Shown: piece after piece, positions 1-7,684 of the stretch
How positions within the stretch are numbered: the stretch's first letter is position 1
Layout: each line of letters begins with the position of its first letter
NCBI GenBank assembly: GCA_964508975.1
Contig: CAZDVQ010000053.1
Coordinates: 1-31,550 of the forward strand
From: CAZDVQ01 sp964508975
GTDB lineage: Bacteria > Bacteroidota > Bacteroidia > Chitinophagales > Saprospiraceae
Direction: 5' to 3'
DNA length: 31,550 nt
Position numbers and translations under genes: made by a program
The notes under the pieces: model-generated
What the model was told of the DNA's origin: nothing
What the model saw: only the letters and a program-made list of their open reading frames with translations
Databases searched by the model: none

Positions 1-80
1 GAGCTCCCCTCCTTTTCAAGGAGGGGTGGATGCAAGCGGAACGCGAAGCGTGGAGTGCGGCAGACGGGGTGGTTATAAAG
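1..80 (+). repeat. Dispersed repeat R1, copy 1 (forward)
   Basis: The copy opens with a small palindrome (cccctcc...ggagggg), continues through tggatgcaagcggaacgc and ends with gcagacggggtggt. Near-identical copies lie at 9829-9950 (same orientation) and at 9282-9378 and 31451-31550 (opposite orientation). The copy begins at the window edge, so its 5' part may be missing. Confidence 0.8.
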
Positions 81-151
81 GCCGAAAAATGCTGGAAAAC
101 TATCAAAATAATTAACGCTTAATGACATTGGGCTCACGCAAGATGCCCGTC

Positions 152-254
152 GCGCGAGGTGCCCGGCGGGCGCGGCTGCAAGCCGCGGTGCGTAGCACGG
201 AGCAACGCGAACCCCAAAGGGGACCGACCCCGCGCAGCGGGGACGCGCCCAAAT
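152..254 (-). repeat. GC-rich palindromic repeat R2, reverse copy
   Basis: On the minus strand it starts atttgggcgcgtcc and ends ggcacctcgcgc, the same end motifs as the copies at 8712-8820 and 17380-17488. Inside are several short GC-rich palindromes. With R1 copy 1 it fills most of the 324-bp gene-free stretch at the left end; no gene is seen there. Confidence 0.7.
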
Positions 255-324
255 AAAAAACCGCGTACACGCTTGACCAATAAAGGCTTGCATGCACGCG
301 GCTCAATATAAAATTTAAAAGGTA

Positions 325-1314
325 TTAAACCTTTGCTAGTTCACCTTTTAGGTAATCGATAGCTTTTACCTCAACGGCATCTACTTGACGGAGTTCCGCA
401 AGGTACCAAGTCACCCAGTCGCCCAAGTGTACAAAATACATCGAGCGCTCGATGAGGTTCTCGCCTTTCGACCAGAGCTCGATCAAGGTATCCGTATATT
501 CAGATATGATTTCTTTGTTTACATCAACACGGGCTTGGTTGCGGTCAAAATCATCTTTATTGCGGAAAATAACCACGGCAAAATCGCCAGGTTGTTTGCG
601 CCAGCCAACCAGCTCGTTGTGGTTCATCTCGGGGATGACATGGTGCCAACACAACACCTTGGAGTTCTCGTTCAACTGCTGGCGGAAACGCACGGCTACC
701 GATTCCATACGGTCGGTGGTGTAGATGATGGTCATTTTGTTGAACAATCCATTGGCCACGATTTTAGCACGTTGCTGCATATCAGCCTGCTCGCGTTTAA
801 GCAATGGAACCGATTGTTCAACCTGTTGGATTGTGCTATCGCCAATCATCCCGAAATGCTTCAGGATGAACAACTGCTGTACAAACGAATAGCCCAAACA
901 AGCCCGTGGCGAAGGTTTTCCAGCAGGCAATTGAATGAAGTCATAGCCAAACTCCTTAGCTGCAGCCAATAATTTACCACCAGAAGTGACAATCACGATT
1001 TTAGCTCCAGTTTGCTGGGCCAAGGCCAAGCTCATCACGGTTTCTTCTGTGTTTCCGGAATAAGAAGAGCAAATGACCAAGCTGTCCTCGTTCACGTAAG
1101 CGGGGATATCATAGCCTTTAACCACTTGGAAAGGCACTTTCAATTCGTGTTTGCAAAATTCGTAAACGAAGTTCGCACCGATGCCTGAACCGCCAAGCCC
1201 ACAAACCAACACGTTTTTATAGCTTTTACTGTCAGGACGCAAATTTGCCGTCCTACCAATTTCAAGGGCTTCCAATAATTGCTCTGGAAACTCTTGGATT
1301 AATGAATCCATCAT
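325..1314 (-). CDS. Bifunctional phosphoglucose/phosphomannose isomerase
   Basis: A 329-residue SIS-fold sugar isomerase that interconverts glucose-6-phosphate, or mannose-6-phosphate, with fructose-6-phosphate in the cytoplasm. The N-terminal SIS domain shows GLGGSGIGA at residues 39-47 and the phosphate-binding SSYSGNTEET at 83-92. Glu216 in LNENSK and His232 in EMNHNE have the same 16-residue spacing as the catalytic Glu203 and His219 I recall for the archaeal bifunctional enzymes. Length fits this family of about 300-330 residues and is far short of classical PGI (about 550). The frame begins with two Met codons, so the true start is residue 1 or 2. It is divergent from the yraN-like gene across a 135-bp gap. 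I see no classical PGI in the window, so this may be the cell's glycolytic isomerase (inference). Confidence 0.88.
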   Translation of the reverse strand: MMDSLIQEFPEQLLEALEIGRTANLRPDSKSYKNVLVCGLGGSGIGANFVYEFCKHELKVPFQVVKGYDIPAYVNEDSLVICSSYSGNTEETVMSLALAQQTGAKIVIVTSGGKLLAAAKEFGYDFIQLPAGKPSPRACLGYSFVQQLFILKHFGMIGDSTIQQVEQSVPLLKREQADMQQRAKIVANGLFNKMTIIYTTDRMESVAVRFRQQLNENSKVLCWHHVIPEMNHNELVGWRKQPGDFAVVIFRNKDDFDRNQARVDVNKEIISEYTDTLIELWSKGENLIERSMYFVHLGDWVTWYLAELRQVDAVEVKAIDYLKGELAKV

Positions 1315-1449
1315 ATGTTTTATAATTATTTGATTGACAATGTGTTCTGTGCGTACATGATTACCCTTGTGCTAGACACAATAGAACAAGGACAAAAAAT
1401 ATATCTGGCTAAGGCAGTGCAAAGTTGCGAAAATTATGCAAATTTACAC

Positions 1450-1821
1450 ATGCAAAAGCAAGAAAAAGCCAACCAAACGCAATTGGGCAAACAAGGCGAA
1501 GCCTTGGCCAAACAGTACTTGGAGTCCAAGGGCTATGTTGTTGTGGCCCAAAACTGGCGCTATGGCAAGGCCGAGCTCGATATTGTAGCACGCTTGGCAG
1601 CTAAACTCATTTTTGTAGAAGTTAAAACCCGTAGTAGCGATTATTTTGGGTATCCAGAGCACCAGATAAGCCAAGCCCAACGCAATCGCATCGTGGAAGC
1701 GGCGGGCGCCTACATGTACGAGTACATGCACGAGGGTGAAATCCGTTTCGATGTGCTGGCCATTACCCTACAGCCTCAACTGCATATTGAACATGTTGAG
1801 GATGCGTTTTGGCCATACTAA
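1450..1821 (+). CDS. yraN: YraN/UPF0102 family nuclease-like protein
   Basis: A 123-residue protein of the YraN family, small PD-(D/E)XK-fold proteins of poorly defined role in DNA processing. The core is visible: GEALA at 16-20, GKAELDIVA at 39-47 (acidic residues E42 and D44) and FVEVKTR at 55-61 (E57-x-K59). These are the nuclease-superfamily active-site positions. The frame is open back to 1315, but residues encoded before 1450 are not family-like, and starting at ATG 1450 gives the usual length of about 120 residues. The gene ends at 1821, only 2 bp before a heptad-repeat hairpin that may act as its transcript end. Confidence 0.85.
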   Translation: MQKQEKANQTQLGKQGEALAKQYLESKGYVVVAQNWRYGKAELDIVARLAAKLIFVEVKTRSSDYFGYPEHQISQAQRNRIVEAAGAYMYEYMHEGEIRFDVLAITLQPQLHIEHVEDAFWPY

Positions 1822-1823
1822 TT

Positions 1824-1902
1824 AGAGCAGAGTGCAGAAGGCAGAGAGCAGAGTAGTGAAATTTCCTGCTGCTCTGCTCTCTGCATTCTGCCCTCTGCTC
1901 TC
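1824..1902. repeat. Heptad repeat array H1 (AGAGCAG words), inverted arms
   Basis: Consecutive 7-bp words AGAGCAG, AGTGCAG, AAGGCAG, AGAGCAG, AGTAGTG are followed by the centre AAATTTC and then by complementary words based on CTCTGCT. The arms can pair into a long hairpin. The array starts 2 bp after the yraN-like stop codon. A second copy with the same centre lies at 29467-29537. Confidence 0.85.
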
Positions 1903-1906
1903 ACCC

Positions 1907-1980
1907 CCCGCTACCAACGGACGCGCAGCGGCCTGTGCAGTGGAGGGGGTCGACGCGCAGCGGCGGGGGGGCGCAAATTA
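1907..1980 (+). repeat. GC-rich module linked to heptad array H1
   Basis: It runs from ccgctaccaacggacgcg to ggggcgcaaat. It matches 29543-29617 in order and content: cgctaccaac, gtgcagt, gagggg, tcgacgc and a G-run before the final cacaaa/cgcaaa. Array plus module therefore behave as one composite repeat present twice. Confidence 0.7.
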
Positions 1981-2018
1981 GATATGAGGTCAGAGCACGA
2001 TTGTGCGCTAGCAGCAAT

Positions 2019-3452
2019 TTACTTCAAAAACTCCCGGAACCACAGGCCTGAATCCTTCACGATGCGTTCCTGCGTTTCAAAGTTGGTGTGTACAATGCCA
2101 AACCTCGGGCGGAAACCTTCTTGCCATTCAAAGTTATCCATGAAAGTCCAGATGTAGTACCCACGGATATCAATGCCCTCGCGTTTAGCCCTTAGGATTT
2201 GTTCTAGGTAATCTTGGAAAAACTTGACCCTCCGCTCGTCGTGTACTCGGCCGTTTTCAACGGTATCGGGGAAGGCACAGCCATTCTCGGTGATGATGAT
2301 CGGCGGTAGGTTAGGGTACGCAGCGTACTGCTTGATGATTTTATAAATACCCTCGGGGTATACTTCCCAGCCCATCTCGGTGATATTTTCCTTGGCCACA
2401 CCGCGTTTATGCGGCTTCACGTCAGATGCCCAAACGAAAGGTATAACGTGTTTTTGGATAACCGCCTGGGTATAATTTTGCAAGCCCACAAAGTCGAAGT
2501 CAAAGGTAATCCGCTCCATATCACCGGGTTGTACAAATTTCCGAATTTTGCGGATGAAGGCAAAATCCTTGTCGGGGTAACCCATGCCCAACAGCGGCTC
2601 GATGAACAAGCGGTTTAGCATCACATCCATGCGGCCAACGGCGGCATTGTGCTTGGGGTCGCCATTTTTCGGACTAGCATGCGAACACGAAAACGTTGAG
2701 CCAATATTTGCACCTGGTACATTCTTGCGAATGATTCGGCCAGCCTCGGCCATTACCATGTTGGCGTGGTGGGCAGCCGCCAAGAAGCGTTTGGGTGCAA
2801 TATAACCCGGGGCGTGCATGCCCGCCAGGTAGCCTAGGCCTACGAAAGCCATGGGTTCGTTGAGCACCATCCAGTTTTTCACTTTATCCTTGTAAGCCAG
2901 GGTAACCACCTCGGTGTAGTTTTTAAACCATTCAATCACCATGCGGTTCGACCAGCCGCCTTTATCCTCCAGGGCTTGGGGGATATCCCAGTGGTACAAG
3001 GTTATCCAAGGCTCGATGCCTAGTGCTAAGCATTTATCGATGACCTTGTGGTAAAACTCGATACCAGCTTTATTCACCTTGCCCATGCCATCGGGCATAA
3101 TCCGCGACCAGGCGATAGAAAAGCGGAACACACCTAGATTCAGGCTTTTAATAAGCTCAAGGTCTTGTTCGTAGCGGTGGTAAAAATCGCAGGCCACATT
3201 ACCGTTTTCGCGTGTTTTAATGTTTTTACCGCCGCGTTTCTGGGTGTATACATCCCACACGCTAGGGCCCTTACCGTCGAGATTCCAAGCGCCTTCAATC
3301 TGATAGGCTGCGGTAGCAACACCCCATTTGAAATCGGGGCCAAAATCGGCCTTGGTAAAGCGTTGGGTGGGCATAGCTAATAAGTCTAGCGGGTTGAATA
3401 AATAGGCACCGGTAGCGGCTGCGCTGGTTTTTAGGAATGATCGACGGTCCAT
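2019..3452 (-). CDS. Tat-exported glycoside hydrolase family 1 (beta-glucosidase type)
   Basis: A 477-residue GH1 enzyme that would release terminal beta-linked sugars from glycosides. The N-terminus MDRRSFLKTSAAATGAYL is a twin-arginine signal (RRSFLK), so the folded enzyme is probably sent to the periplasm or outer membrane. GH1 landmarks: FKWGVATAAYQIEGA at 41-55, YHWDIPQALED at 153-163, the acid/base Glu199 in LNEP, the nucleophile Glu389 in ITENG, and the aglycone-site segment WTFMDNFEWQEGF at 435-447. Length is normal and both catalytic residues are present. It lies 58 bp downstream of a lipoprotein gene on the same strand, so the two may share a transcript. The sugar and linkage cannot be told from sequence. 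Confidence 0.93.
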   Translation of the reverse strand: MDRRSFLKTSAAATGAYLFNPLDLLAMPTQRFTKADFGPDFKWGVATAAYQIEGAWNLDGKGPSVWDVYTQKRGGKNIKTRENGNVACDFYHRYEQDLELIKSLNLGVFRFSIAWSRIMPDGMGKVNKAGIEFYHKVIDKCLALGIEPWITLYHWDIPQALEDKGGWSNRMVIEWFKNYTEVVTLAYKDKVKNWMVLNEPMAFVGLGYLAGMHAPGYIAPKRFLAAAHHANMVMAEAGRIIRKNVPGANIGSTFSCSHASPKNGDPKHNAAVGRMDVMLNRLFIEPLLGMGYPDKDFAFIRKIRKFVQPGDMERITFDFDFVGLQNYTQAVIQKHVIPFVWASDVKPHKRGVAKENITEMGWEVYPEGIYKIIKQYAAYPNLPPIIITENGCAFPDTVENGRVHDERRVKFFQDYLEQILRAKREGIDIRGYYIWTFMDNFEWQEGFRPRFGIVHTNFETQERIVKDSGLWFREFLK

Positions 3453-3510
3453 ACGAGTAGGTTATTTGAACGCCAAAATATGATTTTTTTGGGATAAGCA
3501 CAGTTTTGGG

Positions 3511-3942
3511 TTAAAAACCATCGTCTTTTTTGCCGTCCACCACTATCTGGAGTTGCACCTGCTGTGGGTCGCCCTTCATGTAGTACAGCGCAATCTTGTC
3601 ACCTTCCTGGTAGGCGTCAAACACACGGCCAGATACCTTGATATCGGCACTGATAAAATCACCGATTTTGATATCCTTGATGGCCTGGCTTATCTCGTCC
3701 AGTACCTGGTCGACCGACTTGATGGTATCGGGTTCTGGTAACTTGGGCTTAGGATTTTCCTTGTTGGGGTCGGTAAAAAAATACACGGTAAAGTGGTATG
3801 AGCGACTTCTACGAGAACCACTCACCGTTTTGCGCGCTACCGAGCCTTCAACCAGGATGCCTTTTTCGCGGAATTGACTGTAATCGTTGCAGGCCAAAAA
3901 GGTACAGCAAGCCAAAAGGAGGATAATGTGTAGCGGTTTCAT
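3511..3942 (-). CDS. Small lipoprotein, function unknown
   Basis: 143 residues with a lipoprotein signal: a hydrophobic stretch at 4-17 ending in the lipobox F-L-A-Cys18, so the mature protein should be lipid-anchored at Cys18. The following N-D could bear on which membrane it is sorted to. After an Arg/Ser-rich stretch (about 40-50) comes a short domain ending GDKIALYYMKGDPQQVQL. That end loosely recalls the GD-x-V-x-VYY-DP pattern of DUF3592-type domains, but the match is weak. It sits upstream of the GH1 gene. I do not recognise it beyond this. Confidence 0.75.
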   Translation of the reverse strand: MKPLHIILLLACCTFLACNDYSQFREKGILVEGSVARKTVSGSRRSRSYHFTVYFFTDPNKENPKPKLPEPDTIKSVDQVLDEISQAIKDIKIGDFISADIKVSGRVFDAYQEGDKIALYYMKGDPQQVQLQIVVDGKKDDGF

Positions 3943-3964
3943 AGGCTATGTAGGGTTTGACTGC

Positions 3965-3972
3965 CAAATGTA
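3965..3972 (-). promoter_or_regulatory. Bacteroidota-type -7 box upstream of the lipoprotein gene
   Basis: The minus strand reads TACATTTG, a perfect TAnnTTTG, 23 bp before the ATG. No TTTG element is found at the usual 19-21 bp upstream, so the call rests on the -7 box alone. Confidence 0.3.
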
Positions 3973-4105
3973 GGGATAAAACGGTAAATATGCGTATTCA
4001 AAATTCCGCAAAGCAGCCTATAATTGCCTTCACCAAATTTAGCCAAAATCAGCCTTCCTCAAATTTAGCCTTTAGCAATCTTAAGCTAAATTTACCTAAA
4101 TAATT

Positions 4106-4217
4106 TGGGCGTTGCGCCGCCTTTGGCGTCGCCGCTGCTTTCCGCGCTCGGCTATTCGCCTCGGTGCTACGCACTGCCGCCTGCGGCGGCCCGCTCCAAG
4201 CAGCTAACGCGGATTTG
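4106..4217 (+). repeat. GC-rich repeat, left arm flanking the HNH gene
   Basis: It starts tttgggcgttgcgccgcc, continues ggcgtcgccg and ends gctaacgcgg. The reverse copy at 5766-5878 starts (minus strand) ttgggcgttgcgccgcc, then ggcgtcgccgg, and ends gcctaacgcac. The two face each other around the AT-rich gene. The 441-bp gap at 3943-4383 holds this arm and, from about 4218, AT-rich DNA resembling the HNH gene; no other gene is seen. Confidence 0.65.
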
Positions 4218-4383
4218 GGGTAATTTGTATAGCAGCTAATAGCACATTGAGCAAAGTTAATTGATTACAAACAAGTTAAAATTATTTTGGCTGCACGTTT
4301 GCATTTTAAGTTATAATTTTTTAATTTTGCGATGTACATGCGAGTTGCATATATTATCAAGTTAGGCGTAATATTACCAGAAA

Positions 4384-5643
4384 ATGTGGTCATCCAAAAT
4401 TACTTTTAAATCATTAAACGACACCTTATCATTTTTAGTCGAATCTGAAGATAAAGAATTAGTAGAGGATTTTGTGTTTGGACTTTATGAGATTTTTGGA
4501 AATATTGAAACAAGAAAAATTGAAGGACTACAGAGAAATGATTTAAAAACTAAAACTAAGATTTATGATTTTATTAATCTGTTTAAGTTAAAATTTCCAC
4601 CAAGTATAAATCAAATTATTTCCTACTTCAACAGACTAAAGGTTGACGAATATTTTTTGTTTCTACCAAATATTGAGCTTACAACTGAAAATTCTATCAG
4701 GCTTCACAACTATTTACTATCATTAGAAGGTGAGGAAAATTTTGAAAAGTTAAACGATGATTTTGAAAATACTATTGGAAAAACTCTAAACAAGTATAAT
4801 TTAAGAGCATTTGGGGAAATAAGAACAAATATCGGAAATAAAGAAAATCGTAAATGTAGGTTTTGTGGTAAAGTTGAAGGAGAAACGACATTCAAAAATA
4901 AAGCTCATGCAATTTCAGAAGGTTTAGGAAACAAAAAAGTATTTCTTTACGAAGAATGTGATAATTGCAACGATAAATTTAGCATTGAAATAGAACCCGA
5001 TTTAATTAATTATTTCTCAATTTTTAGAACATTTTATGATGTAAAAGGAAAAGGGGGAAATAAAAAAATTAAGGGGAAAAATTTTGAAATTTCCAAAGAC
5101 GAAAATGTTGAAATCAAATTTCAAGGTATAGAAAGCAGACCTGACGTTGAAAATAATCCAAATGAATACTACCTAAAATTAAAGCTTCAGGACAAAGTTA
5201 ACTCACAAGATATTTACAGGTGTCTTGTAAAATTTTGTATTAGCGTAATTGATGAAAAGGAAGTAAGCAAATTTAGCAAAACGATAAATTGGATAAACAA
5301 AGAATTAAAAGTTGAAAATTTACCTAAAATTGGCGAACTTATTTCTTATCATCACTTTACTACTGAGCCAAAATTATTTTTGTACATTAGAAAAAATGAC
5401 AATAAAGAAATCCCTTATATGATTGGAGAATTTCATCTTACTTGTAAAATACTAACATTTATAATTCCTTTATGCGAAGAAGATGACAAAGACTTTGTTG
5501 ACAAAGCTAACTTTGATACTTTTTGGAGTGCATTCCACCATTATTCAAAAGTAAATGGTTGGTCTTTTAACGACTACTCAACAGATAAAGAAAGAGATTT
5601 TACATTTAATCTAAACGGAAAAGTTGGAAATTCTGAACAATAG
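4384..5643 (+). CDS. HNH_5-type endonuclease domain protein, AT-rich and probably acquired
   Basis: 419 residues. A zinc-bound HNH (beta-beta-alpha-metal) motif lies at 158-199: Cys158-x2-Cys161, catalytic-type His175 in KAHAISEGLGN, Cys192-x2-Cys195 and Asn196. This spacing is that of the HNH_5 group. The N-terminal 150 and C-terminal 220 residues match nothing I know. There is no signal peptide or membrane segment, so it is probably cytoplasmic. The gene is about 30% GC by eye against roughly 45-50% for its neighbours, and its Lys/Asn/Ile-rich composition differs too, which points to transfer. HNH_5 proteins often occur in mobile or defence contexts, but no partner gene is present here. The start ATG 4384 is the first Met of the frame. 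Confidence 0.75.
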   Translation: MWSSKITFKSLNDTLSFLVESEDKELVEDFVFGLYEIFGNIETRKIEGLQRNDLKTKTKIYDFINLFKLKFPPSINQIISYFNRLKVDEYFLFLPNIELTTENSIRLHNYLLSLEGEENFEKLNDDFENTIGKTLNKYNLRAFGEIRTNIGNKENRKCRFCGKVEGETTFKNKAHAISEGLGNKKVFLYEECDNCNDKFSIEIEPDLINYFSIFRTFYDVKGKGGNKKIKGKNFEISKDENVEIKFQGIESRPDVENNPNEYYLKLKLQDKVNSQDIYRCLVKFCISVIDEKEVSKFSKTINWINKELKVENLPKIGELISYHHFTTEPKLFLYIRKNDNKEIPYMIGEFHLTCKILTFIIPLCEEDDKDFVDKANFDTFWSAFHHYSKVNGWSFNDYSTDKERDFTFNLNGKVGNSEQ

Positions 5644-5765
5644 AAATACTCAGCCCAGAACTAAGGTTTCGTCGTGTGCACCTAGTTTACAAAACTATAT
5701 GTCTTTTGCATGTTCACAACTCAATGTCAAGCGGCACCTGCCTCGTCTCCCGCAGCCTGTAATGA

Positions 5766-5878
5766 TAGCGGTGCGTTAGGCATGCGTAGCGTGGCCGCAT
5801 TGCGGCCAGCCCGGAGGGCCGACCGAATAGGGAGCGCGAAGCACGCCGGCGACGCCACAGGCGGCGCAACGCCCAACC
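5766..5878 (-). repeat. GC-rich repeat, right arm flanking the HNH gene
   Basis: Inverted partner of 4106-4217, sharing gggcgttgcgccgcc, ggcgtcgccg and ctaacgc in the same order on the minus strand. It lies between the end of the AT-rich segment and the GAPDH terminator. With heptad array H2 it accounts for most of the 337-bp gap at 5644-5980; the rest shows no gene. Confidence 0.65.
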
Positions 5879-5886
5879 AAATAACG

Positions 5887-5921
5887 ATGAACGATGAAAA
5901 ATGAACCATTTATCATTAACC
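5887..5921 (+). repeat. Heptad repeat array H2 (ATGAACN words)
   Basis: Five in-phase 7-bp words: ATGAACG, ATGAAAA, ATGAACC, ATTTATC, ATTAACC. The first three share the word of the larger array at 24522-24584. It ends 3 bp before the GAPDH terminator. Confidence 0.6.
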
Positions 5922-5924
5922 ACT

Positions 5925-5956
5925 AAAAAAGCCCCGAGCGTAAAACACCCGGGGCC
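5925..5956 (-). terminator. Rho-independent terminator of the GAPDH gene
   Basis: On the minus strand a GGCCCCGGG...CTCGGGGC stem-loop is followed directly by a run of six T. It lies 25 bp past the GAPDH stop codon. Confidence 0.8.
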
Positions 5957-5980
5957 GTATCAATCAAAAATCCATCAATT

Positions 5981-7447
5981 CTAGTAATAGCGCACGCGGC
6001 GAACTTTTGAAGCGTACTTAGCCAAGCGCAATACTTGGCTGGTGTAGCCGTGTTCGTTATCGTACCAAAGGTAAATGGTACCCGTCATGCCATCAGCAGA
6101 GATTTTGGTAGACGGCGCATCGAAAATACAAGCTGCCGTGCTGCCGATAATATCAGACGATACCAACTCTTGCGAGGTGGAGTAGTCAATTTGCTCAATC
6201 AAATCAGCACTCAACGAGGCTTGGCGCATGATTTCGTTGATTTCTTCAACAGTGGTAGCACGGTTAAAGTTCAAGGTCAAAATAGCCAAAGAACCATCTT
6301 GCACGGGTACGCGGATGGCCGAGCCCGTGAGTTTGCCTTGCAGCTCGGGCAAGACGGCACCCACGGCCGAGTCGGCACCCGTGGTGGTGATAATCAAGTT
6401 CACGGCAGCACTACGGCCACGGCGTTCTTTCTTGTCGAAGTTGTCGAGGATATTTTGTGAGCTGGTGTACGCGTGGATCGTTTCCATGTGGCCGTTGCGC
6501 ACGCCGATGCTATCATTGAGCACCTTGAGGCCCGGCGAAATCGCGTTGGTTGTACAAGACGCCGCGCAGAAAATCTGCTCGTTATCGGTGTCGAGGGTGT
6601 GGTGGTTTACACCGTAAACGATATTTGGAATGCCTTTACCCGGGGCGGTGAACAACACTTTTTCAATGCCTGGGCGGAGGTGGCGACTCAAGCTTTCTTT
6701 GTCGCGCCAAGCGCCGGTACTATCTATAAGCAGGGCATCATTGATGCCGTAGCTGGTGTAGTCAATTTCTTCTGGCTCGGAGGCACAGATAATACGGATT
6801 TTACTGCCGTTAATCACGAGGTGCTCGCCACCATCTTCAATCTGAACGGTACCGCGGAATTTACCGTGAACCGAGTCTTTGCGCAACAAAGAGGCGCGTT
6901 TGTGCATCTCTTGCTCCAAATCTTTCAAGCGTGGGCGGATAACGATGGCACGTAAGCGCAGTTGGTCACCGCTACCCGTCATCGCGATCAGGCGACGGAT
7001 GGCCAAGCGGCCAATACGACCAAAACCGTACAGTACCACGTCGCGGTGTTGAACGGCATGCTGGCGTTTAGCTTCATCGCCAATCATGTAACCGAGCTTG
7101 TCTTGCACAAACTCTTCGAGGCTGGCACTAGCATCTTGTTCCTTAAGCCAATCGAGGGCCAACTTACCGAGGTCGATACGAGCGGGGGCAAGGTCGAGGG
7201 TGGCTATAATTTTGGCCAAGGCGATAGACAGGTGAACGTCAATCGGTTGGTTTACATAGTTCTTGGCGTAAAGGTGGTCGTTGATGACTTCGCTTGGGCG
7301 ATTATCGTAAATTACGCGGCGGAACATCAAGAGGTCAACTGATTTGTCGAAGCGAAGCTCACCGGCGATAGACAATAACTCGACGGCGGCCATTTCTTGT
7401 TCGCGCCAGATGGCCAAATGTTGTTCAAAGGCAGATGCTGTGTTCAT
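5981..7447 (-). CDS. gap: Glyceraldehyde-3-phosphate dehydrogenase, long form
   Basis: 488 residues; oxidises glyceraldehyde-3-phosphate to 1,3-bisphosphoglycerate with NAD(P)+. The usual enzyme has about 335 residues. This one carries an N-terminal extension of about 135 residues (mostly helical in appearance), as in the long GAPDH group common in Bacteroidota and some Proteobacteria. The Rossmann start is LYGFGRIGR at 139-147, the catalytic Cys298 lies in CAASCTTN, the assisting His325 in ETIHAYTSSQ, and the C-terminal signature is WYDNEHGYTSQVLRL. All catalytic residues are kept. It has its own promoter-like boxes and a strong terminator, so it is probably transcribed alone. Whether it works mainly in glycolysis or gluconeogenesis cannot be told. 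Confidence 0.94.
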   Translation of the reverse strand: MNTASAFEQHLAIWREQEMAAVELLSIAGELRFDKSVDLLMFRRVIYDNRPSEVINDHLYAKNYVNQPIDVHLSIALAKIIATLDLAPARIDLGKLALDWLKEQDASASLEEFVQDKLGYMIGDEAKRQHAVQHRDVVLYGFGRIGRLAIRRLIAMTGSGDQLRLRAIVIRPRLKDLEQEMHKRASLLRKDSVHGKFRGTVQIEDGGEHLVINGSKIRIICASEPEEIDYTSYGINDALLIDSTGAWRDKESLSRHLRPGIEKVLFTAPGKGIPNIVYGVNHHTLDTDNEQIFCAASCTTNAISPGLKVLNDSIGVRNGHMETIHAYTSSQNILDNFDKKERRGRSAAVNLIITTTGADSAVGAVLPELQGKLTGSAIRVPVQDGSLAILTLNFNRATTVEEINEIMRQASLSADLIEQIDYSTSQELVSSDIIGSTAACIFDAPSTKISADGMTGTIYLWYDNEHGYTSQVLRLAKYASKVRRVRYY

Positions 7448-7484
7448 GTTTGGTTAGTATGGTAGATGAAGCGAATTTTCGCCG

Positions 7485-7516
7485 CAAAGTTCCAAATTAT
7501 ATTGCTTACAGGCAAA
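7485..7516 (-). promoter_or_regulatory. Promoter of the GAPDH gene
   Basis: The minus strand reads TTTG, then exactly 20 bp, then GAACTTTG. This is a Bacteroidota-type promoter (-33 TTTG, -7 TAnnTTTG) with one mismatch. It predicts a start of transcription about 30 bp before the ATG. Confidence 0.5.
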
Positions 7517-7684
7517 CTTTTGCTGTATTTTTCCAAAAAATAATTGGTTTTAAAGAACTATCCACCGCTTGAAAAGTTAAAATTTATGGAATCCCGCATT
7601 TTTAAATTTTATTGTGTAAACTTGGCACGAAATTTTAAATCGAATAAAATCGTAAAACACTTTATAACTCAAAATAAATTTATC

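Noticed and set aside
385..972. A 195-codon open frame opposite the sugar isomerase gene.
   Set aside because: Lies wholly antisense to a gene with intact catalytic motifs and resembles no family; a shadow frame.
1824..1902. CRISPR array, suggested by short regular repeats at the heptad loci.
   Set aside because: The period is 7 bp, there are no unique spacers, and no cas genes are present.
4361..5781. Integron-like GTTAGGC core sites on both sides of the HNH gene (4361-4367 and 5775-5781), as for a gene cassette.
   Set aside because: No matching RYYYAAC site with paired inner boxes is found before the second GTTAGGC, and no integrase gene is in the window. Two 7-bp matches may be chance.
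6035..7342. Several long open frames antisense to the GAPDH gene.
   Set aside because: GAPDH is complete with catalytic Cys and His; the opposite frames have no start context or family features and reflect codon bias.
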